Assembly: GCF_009915685.1 (NCBI RefSeq)
Contig: NZ_JAABLP010000003.1
DNA from: Pannonibacter tanglangensis
GTDB taxonomy: Bacteria; Pseudomonadota; Alphaproteobacteria; Rhizobiales; Stappiaceae
Strand: one strand, 5' to 3'
DNA: 64,000 nt
Shown: positions 53,559 through 60,980 of the stretch, piece after piece
Layout of the letters: every line of letters begins with the position of its first letter
Position numbering within the stretch: position 1 is the stretch's first letter
Made by a program: the position numbers and the translations under genes
The notes under the pieces: model-generated
What the model saw: only the letters and a program-made list of their open reading frames with translations
Database searches by the model: none
What the model was told of the DNA's origin: nothing

Positions 53559-55067
53559 TTACTGGAACGCGGTTTCCGCGAAGCTGCGCAGCTTGCGGGA
53601 GTGCAGGCGCTCGTGCGGCATGGCGCGGAGCTTCTCCATCGCGCGGATGCCGATCTCCAGATGCTGGGCGACCTGGCGCTTGTAGAAGTCCGTTGCCATG
53701 CCCGGCAGCTTCAGTTCGCCATGCAGCGGCTTGTCGGAGACGCAGAGCAGCGTGCCGTAGGGCACGCGGAAGCGGAAGCCGTTGGCGGCGATGGTGGCGC
53801 TTTCCATGTCGAGGGCGATGGCGCGGGACTGCGAGAAGCGCTGCACCAGACCGCGCTGGTCCCAGAGTTCCCAGTTGCGGTTGTCGATGGAGGCGACGGT
53901 GCCGGTGCGCATGACCTTCTTCAGCTCGTAGCCGGTGTAGCCGGTCACCTCGGCCACCGCATCCTCGAGTGCCACCTGCACCTCGGCCAGAGGCGGGATC
54001 GGCACCCACACCGGCAGGTCGTGGTTCAGCACGTTGTCATCGCGGACATAGCCGTGGGCAAGGACATAGTCGCCAAGGGTCTGGCTGTTGCGCAGGCCGG
54101 CACAGTGACCGAGCATCAGCCAGGCATGGGGACGCAGCACCGCGATGTGGTCGGTGATCGTCTTGGCGTTGGAGGGACCAACGCCGATGTTGACCATCGT
54201 GATGCCGGAATTGTCGGAGCGCTTGAGATGATAGGCCGGCATCTGCGGCAGCTTGGCGGGCGCCGCGCCCGAGCTGGGCTCGGTCTCGCCGCGCCGGATC
54301 TCCAGGTTGCCGGGCGAGACGAAGGACTCGTAGCCACTGTCGGGATCGGCCATCGCGGCCTCGGCCATGCGGCAGAACTCGTCGATGTAGAACTGGTAGT
54401 TCGTGAAAAGCACGTAGTTCTGGAAATGCTCGGCCGCCGTGGCGGTGTAGTGCTGCAGCCGGTGCAGCGAATAGTCGACGCGCGGCGCGGTGAAGGGCGC
54501 CAGCGGCATCACCCCGTCGAGCGGCTCGTAGGTGCCGTTGGCGATGGAATCATCCATCAGCGTCAGGTCCGGCAGGTCGAAGGTATCGGCGAGCGGCCGG
54601 TCCAGCCGGGCCGACGCAGCCCCCTCGACGTGGGTGCCATCGTAAAAGGCGAAGTGCAGCGGGATCGGCGTCTCGCTGTCGCCCACATGGATCGGAACGC
54701 CATGGTTGCGGATCAGCAGGGCGATCTGGTGCGTCAGATACTGGCGGAACAGGTCGGGCCGCGTGATCGTGGTGCCATGGACCCCGGGGCCGGACACGAA
54801 ACCGTAGGCCAGGCGGCTGTCGAGGCGCGAGTGGCTGTCGGTCATCAGCCGGATCTGCGGATAGAAGGCGCGCACCCGTCCCTCCGGCACGCGGCCCTGC
54901 GTCAGCTCGTGAAAGGCGCTGCGGATGAAGGCAGTGTTGCGCTCGAACAGCTCGATGAGCCGCGCCACCGCGTCCTCGGCCTTGGTGAAGGGCTCGAGCG
55001 GGGCCTTGGGCGCCAGGATCAGGCTGCGCGGCTGCAGCAGGGGATTGCGGTAGGATCGGTTGGACAC
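53559..55067 (-). CDS. amn: AMP nucleosidase
   Basis: The product has 502 residues. The N-terminal AMP nucleosidase domain (about 30-190) is followed by a PNP/UDP-phosphorylase-like catalytic domain with VNIGVGPSNAKTITDHIAVLRP, MLGHCAGLR and DMESATIAANGFRF. It splits AMP into adenine and ribose 5-phosphate in purine balance. The GTG at 55067 (VSNRSYRNPLLQ) has AAGGAG at good spacing; an upstream TTG or other start is less likely. It is divergent from ccrM. Confidence 0.93.
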   Translation of the reverse strand: MSNRSYRNPLLQPRSLILAPKAPLEPFTKAEDAVARLIELFERNTAFIRSAFHELTQGRVPEGRVRAFYPQIRLMTDSHSRLDSRLAYGFVSGPGVHGTTITRPDLFRQYLTHQIALLIRNHGVPIHVGDSETPIPLHFAFYDGTHVEGAASARLDRPLADTFDLPDLTLMDDSIANGTYEPLDGVMPLAPFTAPRVDYSLHRLQHYTATAAEHFQNYVLFTNYQFYIDEFCRMAEAAMADPDSGYESFVSPGNLEIRRGETEPSSGAAPAKLPQMPAYHLKRSDNSGITMVNIGVGPSNAKTITDHIAVLRPHAWLMLGHCAGLRNSQTLGDYVLAHGYVRDDNVLNHDLPVWVPIPPLAEVQVALEDAVAEVTGYTGYELKKVMRTGTVASIDNRNWELWDQRGLVQRFSQSRAIALDMESATIAANGFRFRVPYGTLLCVSDKPLHGELKLPGMATDFYKRQVAQHLEIGIRAMEKLRAMPHERLHSRKLRSFAETAFQ

Positions 55068-55427
55068 GTCATTTCTCCTTCTTGTTATTAACCGAACAGG
55101 ATCAGCCTCGGGTTCCGCTTCGTCAAGGAGCATGACACAGAATTTTGAAAATTTTTTCGCAGTCCGCAGAAATCTTCATTTCGCCTTTTTCCAGCCCCCG
55201 ACCGCCAAGGTGTTAACGCAACCTCACAGGCAGGGTGACGGGGAACCGAGGTAAACCGCCAGCCGGCCTCGGGCACGACAAAGGAAAATTGCAAATCGCG
55301 ACCGCCGCCCTTTACTTCTGTAAAGAAACTCTTGAATTCAAATGGAAAATAAGTCTGCGCGCTTAACTGGCGATTTACCAAGACCGGTAACCATGAACCT
55401 CGAAATTGCGTGAGGTTTTGCGTCGCA
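55068..55427. other. low-GC divergent region amn / ccrM with CtrA-like sites
   Basis: This 360-base stretch is A+T-rich for this genome. It contains TTAACGCAACCTCAC (55213-55227) and TTAACTGGCGATTTA (55363-55377), both of the form TTAA-N7 with an imperfect second half. I found no GANTC site in it by eye. It presumably carries both promoters. Confidence 0.5.
55363..55377 (+). promoter_or_regulatory. CtrA-like site in the ccrM promoter
   Basis: TTAA-CTGGCGA-TTTA is one base from the CtrA consensus TTAA-N7-TTAA and lies 50 bases before the ccrM start. CtrA activates ccrM in Caulobacter, so this is a likely functional site. Confidence 0.5.
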
Positions 55428-56615
55428 ATGACAGTTCTGCGTATCGGGGTGTCCTCCGGGGCACCCCTTAAAACCCGTCGGTCTGCGGCCTCTGCCGCCG
55501 TGTCTCTGGTGACCCCGACCCCTGCCGATCCCTCCGGGGAGCCGGCCTGGCTGAACACGATCCTGAAGGGCGACTGTGTGGCCGCCCTCGAGAAGCTGCC
55601 GGCCAAGTCCGTCGATCTGGTCTTTGCCGATCCGCCGTACAACCTGCAGCTGGGTGGCGACCTGCACCGGCCGGACCAGTCGAAGGTGGATGCCTGCGAC
55701 GACCACTGGGACCAGTTCGAGAGCTTCGAGGCCTATGACGCCTTCACCCGCGCCTGGCTGATGGCCGTCAAGCGCGTGCTGAAGAAGGATGGCTCGATCT
55801 GGGTGATCGGCTCCTACCACAACATCTTCCGCGTCGGCGCCATCCTGCAGGATCTGGGCTTCTGGATCCTCAACGACATCGTCTGGCTGAAGTCGAACCC
55901 GATGCCGAACTTCCGCGGCAAGCGCTTCACCAATGCGCATGAGACGATGATCTGGGCCACGCCGTCGCGCGAGGCCAAGTACACCTTCAATTACGAGGCG
56001 CTGAAGACCTTCAACGACGACCTGCAGATGCGCTCCGACTGGCAGCTGCCGCTGTGCACGGGATCGGAGCGGCTGAAGGATGCATCGGGACAGAAGGTCC
56101 ACCCGACGCAGAAGCCCGAATCCCTGCTCTACCGGGTGCTGACGGCGTCCTCGAAGCCCGGCGACATCGTGCTCGACCCGTTCTTCGGCACCGGCACCAC
56201 CGGTGCGGTGGCCAAACGCCTTGGCCGGAACTTTGTCGGCGTGGAGCGCGAGGAGGCCTACATCGAGGCCGCCCGCAAGCGCATCGACGCCATCGAGGCC
56301 GGCAGCGGCGCGAGCCTCGACATGCAGAAGGGCAAGCGCGCCGAGCCGCGCATTCCCTTCGGCTCGCTGCTGGAAGCCGGATTGCTGGCCCCCGGAACGG
56401 AGCTGACCTGCCCCAAGGGCAAGCACCTTGCCGTCGTCCGTGCCGACGGGTCGCTGGTCAGCGGCGACCACAGCGGCTCGATCCACAAGGTTGGCGCGCT
56501 GGTGCAGGGCGCCGAGGCCTGCAACGGCTGGACCTTCTGGCACATCAACGACAATGGCGCGCGCAATCCGGTCGATGACCTGCGCAAGCTCCTGAGATCC
56601 CGTCTGGCGGAGTGA
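55428..56615 (+). CDS. ccrM: cell cycle-regulated adenine DNA methyltransferase (GANTC)
   Basis: The product has 395 residues. Catalytic motif ADPPYNLQLGGDL, substrate region DHWDQFESFEAYDAFTRAWL, and the SAM-binding FFGTGTTGAVAKRLGRNFVGVE are the beta-class CcrM pattern. The C-terminal domain (about 300-395) is the CcrM extension needed for DNA recognition. It methylates GANTC late in the cell cycle and is essential in many relatives. ATG 55428 is chosen; six more codons are open upstream. CtrA-like sites precede it. Confidence 0.96.
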   Translation: MTVLRIGVSSGAPLKTRRSAASAAVSLVTPTPADPSGEPAWLNTILKGDCVAALEKLPAKSVDLVFADPPYNLQLGGDLHRPDQSKVDACDDHWDQFESFEAYDAFTRAWLMAVKRVLKKDGSIWVIGSYHNIFRVGAILQDLGFWILNDIVWLKSNPMPNFRGKRFTNAHETMIWATPSREAKYTFNYEALKTFNDDLQMRSDWQLPLCTGSERLKDASGQKVHPTQKPESLLYRVLTASSKPGDIVLDPFFGTGTTGAVAKRLGRNFVGVEREEAYIEAARKRIDAIEAGSGASLDMQKGKRAEPRIPFGSLLEAGLLAPGTELTCPKGKHLAVVRADGSLVSGDHSGSIHKVGALVQGAEACNGWTFWHINDNGARNPVDDLRKLLRSRLAE

Positions 56616-56720
56616 CATCAGGCCGATGCGGCGCCTGATGTGACGGGGACGGACTGGCCACGGTCCGCGCCCGTCCGTCCCTCCTCCGGACGCGGACATT
56701 CGCGTCCCCGCGAATTGACG

Positions 56721-56758
56721 GGAACACCTCCGGCCTTCCAAAGGGCCGGGGGTGTTCC
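56721..56758 (+). terminator. 15-bp hairpin after ccrM
   Basis: GGAACACCTCCGGCC (56721-56735) pairs with GGCCGGGGGTGTTCC (56744-56758), with one T-G wobble and an 8-base loop. It is 105 bases after the ccrM stop. There is no T-run. Confidence 0.7.
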
Positions 56759-56858
56759 TGCGTGTCACGGCGCGCTGCCGGAAGACCTGCCTCACGGATC
56801 GCCTCGCCCTGCGTCCTCCCGATCAACCCGCCCCGTGCGGTCGATCAAGGAGTGAGCC

Positions 56859-57644
56859 ATGCCGACCCAGACCCCCGTTTCGCTGATCAAGCCCCTCAAC
56901 CGCCTGTTCGGCAGCCTCGACATCACGATCGCGCCGAACCATGCGAGCATGTCCTTTGGTGCGCAGCAGTTGCCCAGCACCTACTACATGGACGACACCA
57001 ACGCGTTCCTGCGGCTGCGGCCGCTGCACCGCTCCGGCTTCGGCATGTTCGAGCGCCCCACCCGCGTGGTCGGGCTTTACGCCGGCGACTGGGACGGCAA
57101 CGCGAGCTACCAGACCAATTCGCAAAGCGCGCAGGTCATCTTCCGCAACCTCGGAAGCACGGCGACGGACATCCGCACGGCCATCCAGAACCTGATGACG
57201 GGCCAGACCCTGACCACCGCCCAGCTCATCACCCAGAACACCACCAACCCAGCACAGCAGATCGTCAATCAGGTCGTCTACATCAATGACGGCGCGATGC
57301 AGGGCACGATCTGGGGAGGCAGCGCGGCCGTGACGGCGAACCGCTACGAGCCGATGTGTGTCGTCGACGCGACCACGATCAACGACCGCGCCCACACCGG
57401 GCATGCCTTCGCGACCCGGCCGCTGGTGGAGCAGTTCTACGCCATGTACTACCCCGGCCTGCTCGACCAGATGATGCGGCTCGGCTACTCGGCGCAGTCG
57501 CTGGCCATTGCCATCGGCGCAAACGGCCTGCCGGTCACCGAGCCGGTCACCACCGACCGCGAGTACTTCCCCCGCTCCGACTTCAGCGACAACCGCCAGC
57601 GCCAGCTCGAGTTCATGTGCCGGTTCTTCGGCAGCTTCGTCTGA
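56859..57644 (+). CDS. unknown 261-residue protein
   Basis: The product has 261 residues and no signal peptide or membrane segment. It is rich in Asn, Thr, Gln, Tyr and Arg, with ITIAPNHASMSFGAQQLPSTYY near the start and a compact aromatic C-terminus (YYPGLLDQMMRLGYSAQSL, QRQLEFMCRFFGSFV). I recognise no family. GGAGTGAGCC precedes the ATG. It sits alone between two hairpins, after ccrM and convergent with tyrS. Normal GC and codon use suggest a settled gene. Confidence 0.75.
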   Translation: MPTQTPVSLIKPLNRLFGSLDITIAPNHASMSFGAQQLPSTYYMDDTNAFLRLRPLHRSGFGMFERPTRVVGLYAGDWDGNASYQTNSQSAQVIFRNLGSTATDIRTAIQNLMTGQTLTTAQLITQNTTNPAQQIVNQVVYINDGAMQGTIWGGSAAVTANRYEPMCVVDATTINDRAHTGHAFATRPLVEQFYAMYYPGLLDQMMRLGYSAQSLAIAIGANGLPVTEPVTTDREYFPRSDFSDNRQRQLEFMCRFFGSFV

Positions 57645-57679
57645 GTCTGGGCATGTTCGCCGCCGGCAGCTCAGCAGCC

Positions 57680-57711
57680 CCGGCTCCCTCCCCTCGGGAG
57701 CAGAGAGCCGG
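57680..57711. terminator. composite hairpin between convergent genes
   Basis: CCGGCTC (57680-57686) pairs with GAGCCGG (57705-57711) around an inner CTCCC/GGGAG stem. It is followed by AGAGGCC, the same word found at 4028 and 41437. It probably ends both the unknown gene and tyrS. Confidence 0.55.
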
Positions 57712-57743
57712 AGAGGCCTTTCGTTCAGGCGACGCCCCGTCCC

Positions 57744-59021
57744 TCACCCGAAGGCCACGAGGGCCTTGCGGCGGCGGCCGATGGCCAGCGTCAGGCGGTC
57801 GTTGGCGGCCAGATCCCCCGGGGCGATGCGGCGGCGCGGGTCATCGACGGTGGTGCCGTTGAGACGGACGCCGCCGGCCTCGACCAGACGCCGGGCCTCG
57901 CCGTTCGACTGGGCAAAGCCGGTGGCCACCACGAGCTCGAGCAGACCGAGCCCGTCGGCCAGCCGGGCGAGTGGCAGGTGATGCGTCGCCTCGGCGAGAT
58001 CCTCCTCGCCGGAGAACAGTGCCTCGCCCTGTTCCAGCGCGGCGCGCGCAGCCGCCGCGCCATGCACCAGCGCGGTCGCCTGGGTGGCAAGGATCTTCTT
58101 CGCCTCGTTGAGCTCCGCCCCCTTGAGGGCCGACAGCCGGGCAACCTCGTTCAGCGGCAACTCGGTGAAGAGCCGCAGGTACTGCGCCACATCCGCATCG
58201 GCGGTGTTGCGCCAGAACTGCCAGAAGCCCGAGGGCGACAGCTTGTCCGGGTGCAGCCAGACGGCACCGGCGGCGGTCTTGCCCATCTTCTGCCCGCTGG
58301 CCGTGGTCACCAGCGGCACCGTGAGGCCGAAGAGCTGACGCCCGTCGCGGCGGCCGAGATCGACGCCGTTGACGATGTTGCCCCACTGGTCGGAGCCCCC
58401 GATCTGCAGCGAACAGCCGTGCCGGCGGGCAAGCTCGAGGAAATCGACCGCCTGCAGCATCATGTAACAGAACTCCAGCACGGTCAGCGGCTGCTGCGCG
58501 TCGAGACGGGTGCGGACGCTGTCGAAGCTCATCATCCGGTTGACCGTGAACTGGGTGCCGTAGTCGCGCAGAAACTCGAGGAAGCGGAACTCGGTCAGCC
58601 ACTCGGCATTGTTGACGAGCAGCGCCCCGTCGGCGCCCTCGAGGTCGAGAATGCCTTCGATCGACCGCCGGATGCCGGCCATGTTCTCGTCGATCTGGGC
58701 CTCGGACAGGAGCGGGCGGCTGTCATTGCGGAAACTCGGGTCGCCGACCAGCGTGGTGCCGCCACCGAGCACCGCAATCGGGCGATGGCCCAGCTTCTGC
58801 AGCCAGCGCATGGTGATGAGCGGGACAAGATGGCCCACATGCAGGCTCGCCGCCGTGGCATCGAAGCCGGCATAGAAGGTCACTGGCCCCGCATGGAAGG
58901 CCGCATCCAGCCCCTCCAGATCGGTCGTCTGGTTGACGAGGCCGCGGTCCAGCAGGACCCGCAGGGCTTCGGACTGCAGACGGGCCGGGCGGCCGGTGGC
59001 TTCATCGAAATGCTGTGTCAT
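57744..59021 (-). CDS. tyrS: tyrosine--tRNA ligase
   Basis: The product has 425 residues. Class I signatures are HVGHLVPL (HIGH) and KMGKT (KMSKS), with the tyrosine pocket FYAGFDATAASLHVGH and QIGGSDQWGNIVNG. An S4 RNA-binding domain ends the protein (LVVATGFAQSNGEARRLVEAGGVRLNG). It charges tRNA-Tyr. The ribosome site AGGAG, six bases before ATG 59021, is inside a hairpin, and a short Tyr-containing frame lies upstream. Confidence 0.97.
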   Translation of the reverse strand: MTQHFDEATGRPARLQSEALRVLLDRGLVNQTTDLEGLDAAFHAGPVTFYAGFDATAASLHVGHLVPLITMRWLQKLGHRPIAVLGGGTTLVGDPSFRNDSRPLLSEAQIDENMAGIRRSIEGILDLEGADGALLVNNAEWLTEFRFLEFLRDYGTQFTVNRMMSFDSVRTRLDAQQPLTVLEFCYMMLQAVDFLELARRHGCSLQIGGSDQWGNIVNGVDLGRRDGRQLFGLTVPLVTTASGQKMGKTAAGAVWLHPDKLSPSGFWQFWRNTADADVAQYLRLFTELPLNEVARLSALKGAELNEAKKILATQATALVHGAAAARAALEQGEALFSGEEDLAEATHHLPLARLADGLGLLELVVATGFAQSNGEARRLVEAGGVRLNGTTVDDPRRRIAPGDLAANDRLTLAIGRRRKALVAFG

Positions 59022-59027
59022 CTTGGT

Positions 59028-59091
59028 CTCCTGGGCCGCGCCAGGAGCCTTGAACCATGCAAGCCGCCTGACGCGGCGGCTATGTGGTTCA
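59028..59091 (-). promoter_or_regulatory. two hairpins in the tyrS leader, one hiding the ribosome site
   Basis: On the minus strand, TGAACC-N4-AGCCGCC-N6-GGCGGCT-N5-GGTTCA (59091-59051) folds into an interrupted 13-bp stem. CTCCTGG (59047-59041) pairs with CCAGGAG (59034-59028), a 7-bp stem that contains the AGGAG ribosome site of tyrS. The layout is what a translational or attenuation switch needs. Confidence 0.55.
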
Positions 59092-59133
59092 TCTCATGCT
59101 GTCTGAAAGTCGAGCAGGATCGAACACGGCCGC

Positions 59134-59190
59134 CTAGAAGGGCGCCGTAAAGTAATAGACCGAGGCAAAGGTGGTCAGGTTTCTGCTCAT
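59134..59190 (-). CDS. possible leaderless leader peptide of tyrS
   Basis: An 18-codon frame encodes MSRNLTTFASVYYFTAPF, with two Tyr codons in a row flanked by Phe. It ends 43 bases before the first tyrS hairpin. There is no ribosome site, but CTTGACA (TTGACA at 59227-59222) and, 17 bases on, CAGAAC (59204-59199) would start the RNA at or just before the ATG, making a leaderless frame. The -10 is weak. Resembles the leaderless trp leader peptide of Sinorhizobium in concept only. Confidence 0.4.
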   Translation of the reverse strand: MSRNLTTFASVYYFTAPF

Positions 59191-59343
59191 GGGGCGACGT
59201 TCTGCCCGTTCGCCCGGCGCCTGTCAAGCGGTCACCGGCGCGAAGCCGGGACAAGACCAGGGGGGCCGGGCCAGGGGGGCAGGGCCGGGGGCTGGCCCGA
59301 ACCGCGCGCCTGCCCGGGCGCGGCGCGGATCAGGTCTGCGACA

Positions 59344-59356
59344 CTTCGTTACGAAG
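59344..59356. promoter_or_regulatory. short perfect palindrome before the DUF1772-like gene
   Basis: CTTCGT-T-ACGAAG is a perfect 13-bp inverted repeat 100 bases before the start of the DUF1772-like gene. It could be an operator of a TetR-, MarR- or ArsR-type regulator; none is encoded nearby. Confidence 0.35.
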
Positions 59357-59455
59357 CACGACAGCTTGCGACCGACCGCTGCGGCTGTCGCTGCTAGGGT
59401 GTTGCCGGGCAGACGGACATGGCCGGGGGCGGCCATGCAAAGGGAGTTGAGCCGC

Positions 59456-59977
59456 ATGAAACGCATCTGTCTGGCCGCCGCAGGCCTGTCCGTGCTCCTG
59501 TCGGGAGCGATCTTCGGGTTCTTCTACGCCTGGGTCTGCTCGACCATGTGGGGCCTCGACGCGGCGGACCCGCGCGTCGCCATCGCGGCCATGCAGGCGA
59601 TGAACGGCTCCGTCCGCAACGCCGTCTTCGCGCCCGCCTTCTTCGGCACGCCGGTGGTGCTGGGGCTCACGGGGCTGCTCGCCCTGCGCCTCGGGGCACG
59701 GGGCGCGGCGGTCGCCTTCCTGGCTGGCGGGCTCCTGTACTTTCTGGGTGGCCTGGTCCTGACCATGCGTCTGAACGTGCCGATGAACCAGGCCCTGGCG
59801 CTGGTCCGCGTGCCGGACAGTCTCGAGGAGGCCCGGGCGATCTGGCAGGCCTACTCCCCCGACTGGCAGCTGTACAACCAGATCCGCACCGTCGTGAGCG
59901 GCCTGACGCTGCTGGCGGCCGGCGCCGGCGTGTGGCTGCTGGGCCGGCACAGCCGCGCGGCGGCCCCCCTCGCCTGA
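59456..59977 (+). CDS. small membrane protein, DUF1772-like
   Basis: The product has 173 residues with four hydrophobic segments: LAAAGLSVLLSGAIFGFFYAWV, AFFGTPVVLGLTGLLALRLG, AAVAFLAGGLLYFLGGLVLT and a C-terminal VVSGLTLLAAGAGVWLLG. The pattern, including NVPMNQAL between the third and fourth, matches DUF1772 / anthrone oxygenase-like proteins. Function in bacteria is unknown. ATG 59456 has AGGGAG upstream. Confidence 0.8.
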   Translation: MKRICLAAAGLSVLLSGAIFGFFYAWVCSTMWGLDAADPRVAIAAMQAMNGSVRNAVFAPAFFGTPVVLGLTGLLALRLGARGAAVAFLAGGLLYFLGGLVLTMRLNVPMNQALALVRVPDSLEEARAIWQAYSPDWQLYNQIRTVVSGLTLLAAGAGVWLLGRHSRAAAPLA

Positions 59978-60065
59978 GCGGCCGACGGGTTTCCGTTTGC
60001 CAGATGGCAGGCGAGCGGCTTAAGTCAGCCCGGGCATGGTCAGAAACGACGAGGGACCGATTGCG

Positions 60066-60863
60066 ATGGGACTGTTCCGGACGCTCGCCAACAAGGCCCT
60101 GCAGCCGTTCAACTACATGCTGGTCAAGGCAGGAGACCAGGACCGCATCGCCAGCGGCACCGGCTACAAGTACGCGACCCGGCTGAACGCGCGGCTGCTG
60201 CCGCAGCTGGGGTATACCGTCCGGCGCGGCGCCTTTGCCGGCGCGCGCATCCTCAACCCCCGGGCAGCCGGCCCGAGCCCGGAACATGCCTGCAAGGTGC
60301 TTGGCCAGTATGAGCTGGAACTCCATCCGGCCCTGCTGGCCGGTCTGGCGCGCCGGCCCGGCGCCTTCATCAACGTCGGCATGGCGGACGGCTATTATAT
60401 CGCCTGCCTCAAGCATCTGGCCCCTGCCCTGCCCGCCATCGGCTACGAGATCAACCCGGCCAGCACGGCGCTGGCCGAGGTGACGCTGGAGGGGATCGCG
60501 GGTGTGGAGATGCGCGGCGGCGTCACCGCCGAAAGCCTGACGGCTGACCTTGCCCGCCACCCGGACGCGCTGCTGCTGGTCGACATCGAAGGCTACGAGC
60601 GGGTGCTGCTCGACATCCCGGCCGGAGAAATGGCCCGGGCAAGCCTTGTGATCGAGCTGCATGACGACCTGGAGCCAAACATCACGGACCGCCTCACGCG
60701 GCACCTGGCGGCCACGCATGAGGTGACGATCCTCCGGCAGCAGGGGCGAGATCCGTTTGCGCTGGAGGAGCTGGACGCACTTCCCAGCTACGAGAAGTTC
60801 CTGCTGCTGTGCGAATTCCGCGGCCCGGTGCAGACCTGGCTGCAGGCCGTGCCCAAGAGCTGA
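60066..60863 (+). CDS. FkbM-like SAM-dependent methyltransferase
   Basis: The product has 265 residues. The SAM-binding region is AFINVGMADGYYIACL, with IGYEINPAS as the acidic loop and VDIEGYERVLLD, a typical FkbM word. The substrate is unknown, probably a sugar or natural product hydroxyl. ATG 60066 follows GAGGGA; an ATG ten codons upstream is possible. It is convergent with gcvPB. Confidence 0.75.
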   Translation: MGLFRTLANKALQPFNYMLVKAGDQDRIASGTGYKYATRLNARLLPQLGYTVRRGAFAGARILNPRAAGPSPEHACKVLGQYELELHPALLAGLARRPGAFINVGMADGYYIACLKHLAPALPAIGYEINPASTALAEVTLEGIAGVEMRGGVTAESLTADLARHPDALLLVDIEGYERVLLDIPAGEMARASLVIELHDDLEPNITDRLTRHLAATHEVTILRQQGRDPFALEELDALPSYEKFLLLCEFRGPVQTWLQAVPKS

Positions 60864-60928
60864 ACGCGGACGCGGCCCATGACGGACAAGGCCACCGGAT
60901 AGAGGCCTCCCCCAGAAAAGGCCCAAAA

Positions 60929-60960
60929 AAGGCCCCGGAGAGAGATCCCTCCGGGGCCTT
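60929..60960. terminator. bidirectional terminator, methyltransferase / gcvPB
   Basis: AAGGCCCCGGAG (60929-60940) and CTCCGGGGCCTT (60949-60960) form a perfect 12-bp stem. On the minus strand the stem is followed by a run of T, so it is an intrinsic terminator for gcvPB. Confidence 0.88.
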
Positions 60961-60980
60961 GCGGCAAGCTCGGGCGACGC

